A stretch of DNA of 64,000 nucleotides from Leptodactylus fallax (GCA_947044405.1 CAMRHE010000021.1:11392501-11456500); one strand, 5' to 3'. Shown: positions 36,425 through 48,002, counted from the first letter of the stretch. Numbers and translations are program-made. Notes: a model not told the origin generated them from the letters alone.

Positions 36425-38055
36425 CAGTACAGACCAAAAGTTTGGACACACCTTCTCATTCCAAGAGTTTTCTGTATTTTCATGACTATAAAAATTGTAG
36501 ATTCACACTGAAGGCATCAAAACTATGAATTAACACATGTGGAATTATATACTTAACAAAAAGTGTGAAACAACTGAAAATATGTCTTGTATTCTAGGTT
36601 CTTCAAAGTAGCCACCTTTTGCTTTGATTACTGCTTTGCACACTCTTGGCATTCTCTTGATGAGCTTCAAGAGGTAGTCACCTGAAATGGTCTTCCAACA
36701 GTCTTGAAGGAGTTCCCAGAGATGCTTAGCACTTGTTGGCCCTTTTGCCTTCACTCTGCGGTCCAGCTCACCCCAAACCATCTCGATTGGGTTCAGGTCT
36801 GGTGACTGTGGAGGCCAGGTCATCTGGCGTAGCACCCCATCACTCTCCTTCTTGGTCAAATAGCCCTTACACAGTCTGGAGGTATGTTTGGGGTCATTGT
36901 CCTGTTGAAAAATAAATGATGGTCCAACTAAACGCAAACCAGATGGAATAGCATGCCGCTGCAAGATGCTGTGGTAATCATGCTGGTTCAGTATTCCTTC
37001 AATTTTGAATAAATCCCCAACAGTGTCACCTGCAAAGCACCCCCAAACCATCACACCTCCTCCTCCATGCTTCACGGTGGGAACCAGGCATGTAGAGTCC
37101 ATTCGTTCACCTTTTCTGCGTCGCACAAAGACACGGTGGTTGGAACCAAAGATCTCAAATTTGGACTCATCAGACCAAAGCACAGATTTCCACAGGTCTA
37201 ATGTCCATTCCTTGTGTTCTTTAGCCCAAACAAGTGTCTTCTGCTTGTTGCCTGTCCTTAGCAGTGGTTTCCTAGCAGCTATTTTACCATGAAGGCCTGC
37301 TGCACACAGTCTCCTCTTAACAGTTGTTGTAGAGATGTGTCTGCTGCTAGAACTCTGTGTGGCATTGACCTGGTCTCTAATCTGAGCTGCTGTTCACCTG
37401 CGATTTCTGAGGCTGGTGACTCGGATGAACTTATCTTCCGCAGCAGAGGTGACTCTTGGTCTTCCTTTCCTGGGGGCGGTCCTCATGTGAGCCAGTTTCT
37501 TTGTAGCGCTTGATGGTTTTGGCCACTGCACTTGGGGACACTTTTAAAGTTTTACCAATTTTTCGGACTGACTGACCTTCATTTCTTAAAGTAATGATGG
37601 CCACTCGTTTTTCTTTACTTAGCTGCTTTTTTTCTTGCCATAATACAAATTCTAACACTCCATTCAGTAGGACTATCAGCTGTGTATCCACCTGACTTCT
37701 GAACAACACAACTGATGGTCCCAACCCCATTTATAAGGCAAGAAATCCCACTTATTAAACCTGACAGGGCACACCTGTGAAGTGAAAACCATTTCAGGTG
37801 ACTACCTCTTGAAGCTCATCAAGAGGATGCCAAGAGTGTGCAAAGCAGTAATCAAAGCAAAAGGTGGCTACTTTGAAGAACATAGAATATAAGACATATT
37901 TTCAGTTGTTTCACACTTTTTTGTTAAGTATATAATTCCACATGTGTTAATTCATAGTTTTGATGCCTTCAGTGTGAATCTACAATTTTTATAGTCATGA
38001 AAATACAGAAAACTCTTGGAATGAGAAGGTGTGTCCAAACTTTTGGTCTGTACTG
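36425..38055 (-). mobile_element. DD38E Tc1-like transposon, copy 2, 97 bp after the GPC6 exon
   Basis: The ends are CAGTACAGACCAAAAGTTTG and complement, with TA at 36423-36424 and 38056-38057. Length is 1631 bp. The arms 36425-36691 and 37788-38055 are inverted copies (~267 bp). They include the codons for the last ~33 residues of the transposase, so the right arm holds a second, inverted copy of the gene's 3' end. Confidence 0.93.
36545..37652 (-). pseudogene. Frameshifted DD38E transposase, copy 2
   Basis: The N-terminal piece (37640 leftward) reads KKQLSKEKRVAIITLRNEG, an HTH (VRKIGKTLKVSPSAVAKTIK) and KETGSHEDRP. A +1 base in a G-run near 37471 shifts the frame (PQERKTKSHLCCGR then stop), and a stop lies near 37396. 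From 37183 there are 212 open codons with LWSDESKFEIF (first D), FQQDNDPKHT (second D) and [13 protein letters not shown] (E, 38 residues on). The native TAA after EEPRI has become CAA, adding 14 residues. The catalytic half is intact but separated from the DNA-binding half. Confidence 0.87.
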
Positions 38056-38057
38056 TA

Positions 38058-38915
38058 GTTTTGGTGTAGCTTTTGATGCAAACAGATAAGTGGATCCAAA
38101 AGGAATAAAACGTATCCTTGGTTTGGCTCAAAAAAATCAATTCAAAACTACAATTCAAGCCTTATTGTTTATGATCCAGAAAAAGTACACTGTGTAGAGC
38201 GCATGGATAGATTATACATGCATAGATTTATTCTGTTCTGTTGGGAAGGAGGGAATTCAGGAGTTTTTGATGGCAAAAAAAATCTGTGAACTCAAAGGGG
38301 CAGAAGATTATGGACCTGCAAAGATGAAAAAATAATTATACAATAGAAATCAGTAAATTTACTATCAAGATTGTTTAGGGATATAATAAAAAAACCTTCA
38401 AAAGCATGGAACAGTTAAATATTTCAGGAAGAGCATGAGCATACTGCCCCCCATATAGAGTGAGAAGGATATTAACAGAGGTAAACACAGAACTGCACAA
38501 TTGTTTTTCTTTAGTTACAATGACTATAAAAATATAGATAAATTCATTAATAGACCACTGCACTGTCCCTGCACTGTCCACACCTGCACCTTTCCAATGC
38601 AGAAGAGATAACCCCTCAGTTATCATATAATATTAAATACAGAGTAAAATATCAGCAAAATTCTAGGTTTGAAACCAATTTCAAGCCTTTTTTTCTTCTT
38701 TTGTGAACTTGAAACAATGTTATTTCACAAGTTTATAAGCACACAGGTTCTTAACAAACTGGACTCAGACTTAGAAACATCTTCAAATTGGACTGAATAT
38801 GAACTCTTTGTAGTTCAGTTCACACAAACCTACTGAAAGGGTAATCACCATACCAAGGCATGGAAAAGGCAGAGAAGGAGGAGCACATACTGTGCTACTG
38901 TACTTCAGCAGCTGC

Positions 38916-38916
<1 letters not shown>
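38058..38916. other. Intronic sequence, nothing recognised
   Basis: No coding or repeat family recognised apart from A/T runs. Confidence 0.45.
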
Positions 38917-38946
<30 letters not shown>

Positions 38947-39006
38947 CAATTCTGAGAATCAAAACATGGTGTTTTTTGGCTGAGGCTCACTACATGGGGC
39001 CATAGT
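38917..39006. repeat. (CAAT)n microsatellite and end of a miniature element
   Basis: (CAAT)n occupies 38917-38947. It is followed by 'ggtgttttttggctgaggctcactacatggggcc', the right end of a GGCCCCACGTAG family copy whose left part is missing. Confidence 0.6.
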
Positions 39007-40590
39007 CTAAAATAGTTTTCCCTCTCCGGTACGGGGCTAGAACCTGTAATGTGGGTGTGAATTTAACTTTTTTTAATTATTTTACTTTATTTATTTATTT
39101 ACCTTCTGCCTCCCATAAGGTCATAATTCACCCTTGGGGGCATTTTAAGAGTACATTTTAACAGTACTTTATTTTTTTTTGGCTGATTTCTCTAGTAACT
39201 AAGTCTGATACCTCAGCCTTAGTTACAGGCGGAATACAACCTCCTGATCATGACTGCAGAGCTTATCTAGAACCTCTAGGACCCAGCAGCTCTTACAGTC
39301 TCTGGTCCCTTGTGGATGATGTCACCGCCAAGTCATTGGAGAGTCGCATCATGGCGACTCCCATAACTGTGTATACAGCGCTCATTGAGAGTTAAGAGTG
39401 GACCGGCTGAATGTATATAGTCCGTGCAGTCCGGAACTGGTTAAACAGGCTGTTTGTTACCACCAGGTATCAGGTGTTCACCCATAGCCATATTTGTTTC
39501 TGAAACTTTGATATTACCAAGTCTGTGTTGAAGAAGCCTCCAGAGTGTTTCGCATGACTATTAAAGGCAATCTATATTTTTGGTTTAGAATGAACAAGTA
39601 TGGATCCAAACCTAACTTTTGATCTAAACCTTAGAATCTGAAATTATACAAATTTTGACAGTTGGCTCATCTACAGTGGTTACCTTTTTTAAATAAATGC
39701 ATATCTAAACTATAATGATAAATATCATAAATCAACATTGAAAGTGATAATGGTGAACTCTGTAATATATTTTATTAAAGAAAACTACTTATTTCTCCTG
39801 CTATCCCCCTTGCCCCTTCCTCTGCATCACTCTTTCTGAATGAAATAATGAGATATACTCTGTAGAATCTGTACACTTCTTACAGGTTTATCCATTGAAG
39901 TCTATGGAGAGTGGAGAGGGAAGAGAAGGTTGAGCAGGCAGACAGGTAAAGACATGTTACTAAAGCATCAAGTGATAGTTTTATCTCCTGTAAGACCTGG
40001 ATAATATTTCACCTAATGCGACAGAGTATAGATTATGGGTTTGAACAGTGTATTCAGAAATAGTGAAAAAGTGCAGAGAAAGGGGAGAGGGAAATAACAG
40101 GTAAAATAAGTGTTTTCCTTGAATAAAATATATTACAAAGTTTACTATTTTATTTATTAATGATAAAAGTTTAGATAAGCTTTAAAATACACAATTCCCT
40201 TACAGATAGACATGGCCTTGATGTCCCGAGCCAAAACCAAAATATTATAAACCAATTTCATTACAGATTTTGTACAAACCCTATCCTTCACAAACCTCAG
40301 TATGTATTAGACTTTGTAATACCAAGACTTTTCTGAATAGTCTCTGAATACTCTGAACATCCAACCAATAATATTATATTGTCTGACAGTTTTATATGAT
40401 CGGCAACCAATTAAATAATATCTAAGACATAATGAACTGTCTTTTACCCCTATTTTATTCAAACAATCATGGAGAACTATAGAGCCTGTGTATAACGTTA
40501 TAGTAAATCCACTTATGTTAATTGCTGCTAATATTATATATAACTAGCAGAATTAACAGCTTTTCACTGGTCTATTGCATTTGTTTGTGT
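39007..40590. other. Intronic sequence with a GC-richer block
   Basis: 39190-39440 ('taggacccagcagctcttacag', 'gatgatgtcaccgcc', 'gtccgtgcagtccggaactgg') is GC-richer than its flanks and looks like part of a dispersed frog repeat, but I cannot define ends. The rest is unremarkable. Confidence 0.35.
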
Positions 40591-40934
40591 GTGGTTAAAA
40601 ACTTTGTTTGCTACTGTTATGAAGACAACCTGGTCAAAAGCAAAAATGGCTGGGTTGTTATAGAAACCTGTTCTAAAATTGTGTGCATGTCAGTGTGGCT
40701 AAGAATAAAGGACATGCAAGCTTCAATTGGCTAATAAAGGTCATCTAATATGACATGGAGGAAGACCCTTGATATGGAAGCCAGTGGTGCCATATTTGCT
40801 TTTATGAATATGTTGCTATGTTGTTATGGAAACCTGGTGGAAAACAAAAATGTGTAAGTGAGGTTAAGATTGAAGGACTTCCAAACTTCTATTGGCTAAT
40901 AAAGGTCATCTAATATTGTAAACCAGTGTGGCTA

Positions 40935-42565
40935 CAGTGCCTTGCGAAAGTATTCGGCCCCCTTGAACTTTTCAACCTTTTGCCACATTTCAGGCTTCAA
41001 ACATAAGGATATAAAATTTTAATTTTTTTGGTGAAGAATCAACAACAAGTGGGACACAATCGTGAAGTGGAACGGAATTTATTGGATATTTTAAACTTTT
41101 GTAAAAAATAAAAAAACTGAAAAGTGGGGAGTGCCAAATTATTCGGCCCCCTTAAGTTAATACTTTGTAGCGCCACCTTTTGCTGCGATTACAGCTGCAA
41201 GTCGCTTGGGGTATGTCTCTATCAGTTTTGCACATCGAGAGACTGAAATTCTTGCCCATTCTTCCTTGGAAAACAGCTCGAGCTCAGTGAGGTTGGATAG
41301 AGAGCGTTTGTGAACAGCAGTTTTCAGCTCTTTCCACAGATTCTCGATTGGATTCAGGTCTGGACTTTGACTTGGCCATTCTAACACCTGGATATGTTTA
41401 TTTGTGAACCATTCCATTGTAGATTTTGCTTTATGTTTGGGATCATTGTCTTGTTGGAAGATAAATCTCCGTCCCAGTCTCAGGTCTTTTGCAGACTCCA
41501 ACAGGTTTTCTTCCAGAATGGTCCTGTATTTGGCTCCATCCATCTTCCCATCAATTTTAACCATCTTCCCTGTCCCTGCTGAAGAAAAGCAGGCCAAAAC
41601 CATGATGCTGCCACCACCATGTTTGACAGTGGGGATGGTGTGTTCAGGATGATGAATTGTGTTGCTTTTACGCCAAACATATAGTTTTGCATTGTGGTCA
41701 AAAAGTTCGATTTTGGTTTCATCTGACCAGAGCACCTTCTTCCACATGTTTGGTGTGTCTCCCAGGTGGCTTGTGGCAAACTTTAAATGAGACTTTTTAT
41801 GGATATCTTTGAGAAATGGCTTTCTTCTTGCCACTCTTCCATAAAGGCCAGATTTGTGCAGTGTACGACTGATTGTTGTCCTATGGACAGACTCTCCCAC
41901 CTCAGCTGTAGATCTCTGCAGTTCATCCAGAGTGATCATGGGCCTCTTGGCTGCATCTCTGATCAGTCTTCTCCTTGTTTGAGATTAAAGTTTAGAGGGA
42001 CGGCCGGGTCTTGGTAGATTTGCGTGGTCTGATACTGTTTCCATTTCAATATGATCGCTTGCACAGTGCTCCTTAGGATGTTTAAAGTTTGGGAAATCTT
42101 TTTGTATCCAAATCCAGCTTTAAACTTCTCCACAACAGTATCACGGACCTGCCTGGTGTGTTCCTTGGTCTTCATGATGCTCTCTGCGCTTTAAACAGAA
42201 CCCTGAGACTATTACAGAGCAGGTGCATTTATACGGAGACTTGATTACACACAGGTGGATTATATTTATCATCATCAGTCATTTAGGACAACATTGGATC
42301 ATTCAGAGATCCTCACTGAACTTCTGGAGTGAGTTTGCTGCACTGAAAGTAAAGGGGCCAAATAATATTGCACGCCCCACTTTTCAGTTTTTTATTTTTT
42401 ACAAAAGTTTAAAATAACCAATAAATTTCGTTCCACTTTACAATTGTGTCCCACTTGTTGATTCTTCACCAAAAAAATTTAAATTTTATATCTTTATGTT
42501 TGAAGCCTGAAATGTTGCAAAAGGTTGAAAAGTTCAAGGGGGTCGAATACTTTCGCAAGGAACTG
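40935..42565 (-). mobile_element. Tc1-type DD34E transposon
   Basis: The ends are CAGTGCCTTGCGAAAGTATT and a complement with one change (tactttcgcaaggaactg), with TA at 40933-40934 and 42566-42567. Length is 1631 bp. Inverted arms of about 210 bp. The minus-strand transposase is nearly complete. Confidence 0.93.
41157..42175 (-). pseudogene. Tc1 transposase broken by one frameshift and one stop
   Basis: It starts at 42175 with MKTKEHTRQVRDTVVEKFK and an HTH (GYKKISQTLNILRSTVQAII). Near 42020 a frameshift occurs just before the hinge NLPRPGRPSKL, which is found in the frame of the long C-terminal part. An in-frame TAA follows the hinge, then the sequence reads on through RRRLIRDAAKRPMITLDELQ. 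The 260-codon remainder (41939-41157) is open to the native stop after GGATKY. It contains WSDETKIELF, FQQDNDPKHK and [11 protein letters not shown] with exact DD34E spacing. Two lesions separate it from a complete ~340-residue enzyme. Confidence 0.9.
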
Positions 42566-42904
42566 TATATTTGCTTTTGTGAATATGTTGAAAAGGGTAG
42601 GTTCTAGAGAGCTGTAACAAGTGCAAAACCTTTGGAAGCGCCTGATTTATCTATAGGCCAAATTTGGTTCAGATTGGTCCAGTGGCTGTGCATAAAGAAC
42701 AGGGAACGGACAACAAAAAAATCATTTTTATACTATATATATAAGATATGCCACTGCTTTACAGGAATTTGGCTTATCAATATTTTTGCTCACTATTAAA
42801 AGCGAAAACTCTACAGAAATTTATTTGCTTTGAGAAACTCCTCTTTCTAATATAGGGAAAGGATCAGAAAACAAGTAAAATGTACTATCATTGTTTCACT
42901 TTTT

Positions 42905-43010
42905 TAGGTTTAATCAAGTTTTATTAATTTTTTTTTCAAATATATAACATCAAAAAGTAACAAAGGGTGGAACAGAATGTAAAACAGTAAGCTGTGAAGC
43001 ACCATAATGC
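42905..43010 (-). repeat. Probable short retrotransposon 3' end
   Basis: 'aatcaagttttattaatttttttttcaaatatataacatcaaaaag' followed by 'gggtggaacagaatg' looks like the complement of an L1-like 3' UTR plus poly(A). It is similar in style to 15881-16110. Confidence 0.3.
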
Positions 43011-43439
43011 TGTTTCACTTTTTTAAACATTAAGTGCTATGTAACATAAATAACATTTTACCTTTATTCTATCGTTAACTACAATTGCAGCCATACCACA
43101 AATATCATGTTTTATTATTTTTTATGCGTAGTTTATGTTGTTTTACTATTTCTGCCCAATTAAAATGTGTTTCATTGAAAAAAAATGTTACCAAATTCCA
43201 ACAGACATAACTTACTATTCTGCCACTGTAGTCAAATTTGGGCTTGTATTTTGCAGGATGAGTTGCAGCCAGAGGCGTAGCTAGGGGTTCAGCACAGGGG
43301 GGGCGAACACATCCAAGTGGGCCCCCAACTCAGGTATACCAACACTATCACTATACGGTGACCGTATAGTGGTAGATAGTGGTTCTACACAGGGCTGTGA
43401 AGACCAGTTACGTAAATACAGTACTGGAACAATGCTGTG

Positions 43440-43690
43440 ACTTACAGGTGACATCTCTGACGGTTTACATTTATCGTCTCTTCCATCTGGACTGCCATGG
43501 CCACTTCTTCCAGCTGTGACTTGTCTCTGTAAAGTTTGTAACACAGACATTTTTGGCTCCTCACTCTTCCAGGCACCGATCCACATTGTCCTCAACTACA
43601 TAAAATCTCCATCCTGCTGCTACCCCAATTATAAAATATATGATATAAAATCCCCTGGAAATGAATAATAACCCCATGTGCCTTTTTAAT
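43440..43690 (+). repeat. Internal direct repeat of the hAT composite, copy 1
   Basis: 'tgacttacaggtgacatctctgac', '..gccatggccacttcttccagctgtgac', 'aacacagacatttttggctcctcac' and 'tataaaatatatgatataa' recur in the same order at 46095-46340. Small differences indicate an old duplication. Confidence 0.8.
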
Positions 43691-43919
43691 TTAATAATGC
43701 TCCTATGTGCCCATTTATTTAATACTGCCCCTCAAATAATAATTCCCCCCAATTTATAATGCTCTGTGTACCCCCTTAAATCAATTTAATGCCCGAGTGC
43801 CACCTAAAATTAATATTGCCCAATTCCCCTATTATTAATTACACCCTCTTATGTCTCCTTGTATAAATTATGCCCTCTTACATAAATGCCCCTTTGTATT
43901 AAAGACCCCTTTGTATTAA

Positions 43920-44353
43920 AGACGACCTTTCATGTTCTCATGTATATGCGGTTTTATATACCGCTAGAAAGCTGACAGTGCACTGAATTCAGCGCACTGT
44001 CGGCTTTCCCATTATGTGCCCCGGTGGAGGAGAGATCAGTGCCGTTAGTTTCGGCACTGATCTCTCCCCACCGTTAGAAGGGCATTCTTGACAGTCTAGC
44101 GTCATCGCTGGGCTATGAGGAACGCCCCCACCCCAAGACTTGTACTGGGGGAGGCGGCCTTACTCAAAGCTCAGCGTCATCACAGGGCGGTAAGGAACGC
44201 CCTTCTGACAGTACAAGGCTATGTTAGAGTACTGTCAGGGGGGCCTTCCTCACAGCCCAGCGATGACGCTAGACTGTCCGGAACTCCCTGCCGACTGTCA
44301 GTTTTCTAGCGGTATATAAAATCACAGGTTCATGAGGACATGAAAGGTCTTCT
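43920..44353. mobile_element. TTAA-flanked palindromic miniature element
   Basis: The left end AGACGACCTTTCATG and right end CATGAAAGGTCTTCT are inverted; arms of ~55 bp include 'atataccgctagaaagctgacagt' and its complement. TTAA flanks both sides (43916-43919, 44354-44357), as in piggyBac/Kolobok-type elements. Nested hairpins lie at 44022-44073 ('gagagatcagtgccg...cggcactgatctctc') and 44092-44275 ('agtctagcgtcatcgctgggc' and complement). No coding potential. Confidence 0.85.
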
Positions 44354-44357
44354 TTAA

Positions 44358-44987
44358 AGGGGTTGTCCAGGAAGTGGACAAATCATAGTGAAGGTGGAGT
44401 AGGTGATAAAAAAAAAATCTTACTCAGGATGGGTTCACACCAACACTTGAACCCCGTTGAGGGATTCTGTCCCCCATTTCGTTTGAAAAATGCGGAAAAA
44501 AAAGTCCTGCAAGCAGGCATTTTTTTCTCCACATTTTTCAGGCAGAAACCAGACAGAAACCCAGCAGACCCCATTATAGTCCGCATGTAACCGCTTTACA
44601 AGCGAATTGGGTTTCCGTTTTTCAGGTCCCCAAGTGGACCCGAAAAACAGAAACCGAGCGCTACTGTGAACCCAGCCTTATCTGTCCCCAGTGCTCTGAT
44701 GTCTGCAGCCACTGTATGTTCAGACACATGCCATACGTGACTGCTGAGGCCATCAGTGGTCTCAATATTGGCTGGAAAGGAGCCAGTCATGTATATGAGT
44801 GACCTCACCGAGTCTTTTCCAGCCACTGCTGAGGCCAATCACATGCAGTGCAGGACTTGTGGCAGGGAAGCGGCGTGTGTGTACCTGGACAGACAGCAGC
44901 AGAGGGCTGAGGACATCGGTAGCCTCCTCTCCAATTTTTCCAATACAATCTTTACCAGTAAACTTTATTATTCCCTAGAAAACCCCT
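44358..44987. mobile_element. TTAA-flanked miniature element sharing a TTAA with its neighbour
   Basis: The left end is AGGGGTTGTCCAGG and the right end is aaaaCCCCT. TTAA lies at 44354-44357 and 44988-44991. The left TTAA is also the right TTAA of the 43920-44353 element. Related ends occur at 35550-35565 and 62328-63207. It is split by the nested insertion 44427-44679. Confidence 0.8.
44427..44679. mobile_element. Miniature element nested in the TTAA element
   Basis: The ends are GGATGGGTTCACAC and GTGAACCCAGCC, inverted. The flanking host sequence 'cttactca' + 'tctgtccccagtgctctg' is continuous in the homologous element at 35270-35300 ('catactcacctgtccccagtgctctgg'), showing where this copy inserted. 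A 3-bp tca/tta flank hints at a PIF/Harbinger-type duplication. Confidence 0.7.
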
Positions 44988-45298
44988 TTAATACTGCCCC
45001 AATGCCCCCTAATATTATCTCCCCTTACATTCATACATACCCCACTGACCTTTCACTATAATTTATATCCTCTTTTATTAAAGCCCCCTAATACCCCTTA
45101 TATTAGTTATGGCCTCTTATCTAAATTCCTAATGCTCCCAATTGGCCTCTTATATGTATTACCCCCATCCCCCCACCCCAATTACAATGCCCAGAGTGAG
45201 TTAAAAAAAAAAAAAAGTCGATGCTACTCACCTACCTCCGATCCCCTGAGGAGTCTCCACCGCCGGCACTGCTGCTGCTTACTGAAGAAGCAGGTCCT

Positions 45299-45360
45299 GC
45301 GTCCTGGCGTGGACGGCGCAGGACAATGATGTCATCGCGCAGACGTCTGTGCCAGGACGC
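45299..45360. repeat. Hairpin in the hAT composite
   Basis: gcgtcctggc (45299-45308) pairs with gccaggacgc (45351-45360) around a GC-rich loop that contains 'gatgtcatcgcgcagacgtc'. Such 'GTCATCGC/GACGTC' hairpins recur in this element. Confidence 0.6.
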
Positions 45361-46718
45361 AGACATCTTAGGGAAGCTCGTAGGCCGCAGGCCTGAATTG
45401 GATTGTGGTTTACGAGCTACGTACGTGTAGACAATGTATTTTAACTGTATCGTTGTCATGCAGATGCCGATGCAGTTAATATGTGAGGGTAACCTGTGTT
45501 GCGGCAGCCCCGAAGTGGGCCCCCGAGAGTCAGTGGGCCCGGGGCCACCGCCCCCCCCTGCCCTGTGGTGAACCTAGCCTCTTTGCTGCCTGAGGCGGAC
45601 TATAGAAAGACGCCCCCCCCCCAAAAAAAAAAAAAAAAAAAACTGAGTTTCCATGCTACTAGTTTAACACACTGTTATCGTCGCACAATATACACAATAC
45701 ACAAAGTTATAAAACAGTTTTTAAGAATTCTTCTTCCTGTGTTACTTCAGTATCAGATCAACAACACGGCATTAACAAAGACAATAACTTCACACATCTT
45801 CTGCTTGGTGAATGGACGAGCCCACGTGGCCCTCATTCTCTATAATAGGAGCCCCGCAGATAGCTGAGTACTGGATTTCGGGTATCTTTGGCACTCCCAT
45901 TAAAGTGAATGAGAGCCACGCGAGTTCATCCATCCACCAAGTGACACACCTATATATATGGCTGCAGCCAGGCTGGATTCCCACCTAGTGGGGGGGAAAA
46001 ACCCAATTCTCAGGCTCAGTGGGGGTCTCAGCAGACAGACCCCCATCGATCAGGTATTTATCCTCTATCATTTAGGTGAATACAGGGCAGTAACATTCTG
46101 TGACTTACAGGTGACATCTCTGACTAATCCTTCACATTTCCCTTCTCTTCCCTTTGGACCGCCATGACCACTTCTTCTAGCTGTGACTTGTCTCTGTAAA
46201 GGTTGCAACACAGACATCTTTGGCTCCTCACTTTTCCAGGCATCCAACCCGCATTGTCCTCACCTACACAAAGCCCCCATTCTTCTGCTACCCCCAATTA
46301 TATAATATATGATATAACCCCCCATAATGAATAATACCCCCAAGTGCATCTTTATATTAATAACATCCGTGTGTACCCTGTATAAATAGTGCCCCTTATT
46401 AATAATACCCCAGGTGTTAACTAATTAAAAGGTTTTCCAGGTCATTAATAAACTAATCAGTGGGGTTCAAAAACCCAGGACCCCCACTGACCAGCTGTTT
46501 GAATGGTACCTGTGTAAGCGCCGTGACCGCTCCTCTGTTTACATAGTGTAATTCATCTCATAGCGGCCATGTAATGTAACTGCAGCATCGTCCTGTACAT
46601 GTCTACAGTATGTGACAAGGCTACAATTACATCACACGGTCACTATAAACAGACAGCGTATAATATAAACAGGTGCCATAGCCCATGTTTATAGCTCCCC
46701 ATTTACACACACTATAAT

Positions 46719-47262
46719 GTTCCACAGCAGCCCCTGCACACAGTATTACACAGTGTTATGGCCCGCAGCGGCCCCTGCACACGGTATTATGCTCCATAGT
46801 GGCCCCTGCTCATGCTATTATGCCCCGCATTGGCCACTGCACACGGTATTATGTTCCACAGCAACTCCTGCACACAGTTTTATGCCCCATATTGGCCCCT
46901 GCACACGGTATTATGCTCCATATTGGCCCCTGCACACGGTATTATGCTCCACAGTGGCCCCAGCACACGTTATTACGCTCCATAGTGGCCCCTGCACTGG
47001 TATTATGCTCTATAGTGGCCCTTGCACTGGTATTATGCTCCATAGTGGCCCCTGCACTGGTATTATCCTCCATAGTGGCCCTTGCACTGGTATTATGCTC
47101 CATAGTGGCCCCTGCACTTGTATTATGCTCCATAGTGACCCCTGCACCCGATATTATGCTCTATAGTGACCCCTGCACTTGTATTATGCTCCAGAATGGC
47201 CCCTGCACAGGGTATTATGCTCTACAGTGATCCCTGCACAGGGTATTATGCCCCATAGTGGA
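46719..47262 (-). repeat. ~31-bp minisatellite, about 17 copies
   Basis: The unit is 'gtattatgctccatagtggcc' plus 'cctgcac(ac)g', 30-31 bp. Its reverse complement, ACTATGGAGCATAATACCGTG then TGCAGGGGCC, aligns with the 6366-6890 unit and with 51671-51787. Long frames on both strands (e.g. 46717-47166) come from the repeat and are not genes. Confidence 0.9.
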
Positions 47263-47279
47263 CCACCCATGAACTATTA

Positions 47280-47620
47280 TTATACTCTGGGGTCTTTTCA
47301 GACCCCAGAGTATAATGATTGGAGACCCAGGGGAGAATACAAACATAAAAACCAGAGTTACTTATCTATCCTGGACACCGGTGCACTCCTTGCAGCTTTC
47401 GGCCCTGTTTAATTGCGCACACACGTCACGTGATCAGGCCGGCGACGCGACCTGATGACGTCACCAGAGGCCCCAAGCCTGCTCGGAGTTACATCGGATC
47501 GCAGGAGGTGAGTAACACTGGTTTTTATGTTCCCTCACCAACCCTAGGCCTCCGATTATTATACTCCGGGGTCTGAATAGACCCCGGAGTATAATAATAG
47601 TAGTATTTGAGGCCCGCGGC
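47280..47620. repeat. Two short palindromes of the TATACTCTGGGG family
   Basis: 47281-47321: 'tatactctggggtc' + 'ttttca' + 'gaccccagagtata'. 47557-47600: 'attatactccggggtct' + 'gaat' + 'agaccccggagtataat'. Each is a near-perfect hairpin. Between them is the family's 'cacgtcacgtgatcagg...cctgatgacgtcacc' pseudo-palindrome. Confidence 0.75.
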
Positions 47621-47852
47621 CTAACTTACCGATGCCCGCGGCCGCTCACAGCGGCATCCACTTCCCTTTCTGCGACCCATAGCAGAAGGGGAAGCGGGAG
47701 CGGGCACGAGCAGACGCGGGATAGGTAAATAAATAGGCCCTGACCTGCCGGGGATACTCCAACAGGTTACGGCCTATTTATATATATAAAAAAAAGTTAT
47801 ACTCACCTGCGATGCCTTGATGCAGCCGCCGCCGCCTCCTCTTCTTGTCCGC

Positions 47853-48002
47853 GACGTCTGTGTCTCAGCGTAGGCGGCGTGATGATGTCATTGCATCGCC
47901 GCCTGCGCTGAGATGTGACGTCTTGTAAACCAACCCAGGACAGGCCCCGCTCAGCTCGTTTTTTTTTTTTTTTTTAAAGCGGCCTGTCCTGGGCTGGTTT
48001 AC
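47853..48002. repeat. Two adjacent strong hairpins near the right end of the hAT composite
   Basis: 47853-47922: gacgtctgtgtctcagcg..ggcggcg pairs with cgccgcc.gcgctgagatgtgacgtc. 47925-48002: gtaaaccaacccaggacaggcc pairs with ggcctgtcctgggctggtttac, one mismatch in 22, with a T-run in the loop. Confidence 0.8.

Larger units (their letters stand above)
40600..42745 (+). repeat. ~160-bp repeated unit interrupted by a Tc1
   Basis: 'ttggctaataaaggtcatctaatat' occurs at 40728 and 40890. 'tatttgcttttatgaatatgttg' occurs at 40793 and, after the Tc1, at 42567. The Tc1 at 40935-42565 thus split the second unit just before this block. The tail (42605-42745, 'caaatttggttcagattggtccag...') resembles a common non-LTR/SINE-like 3' sequence ending in 'tatatatataagata'. 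Confidence 0.6.

Noticed and set aside
46717..47230. 149- and 143-codon open frames rich in 'LHSGPCT' and 'SIVAPALVL'
   Set aside because: They are products of the tandem repeat at 46719-47262, with overlapping frames open at once.
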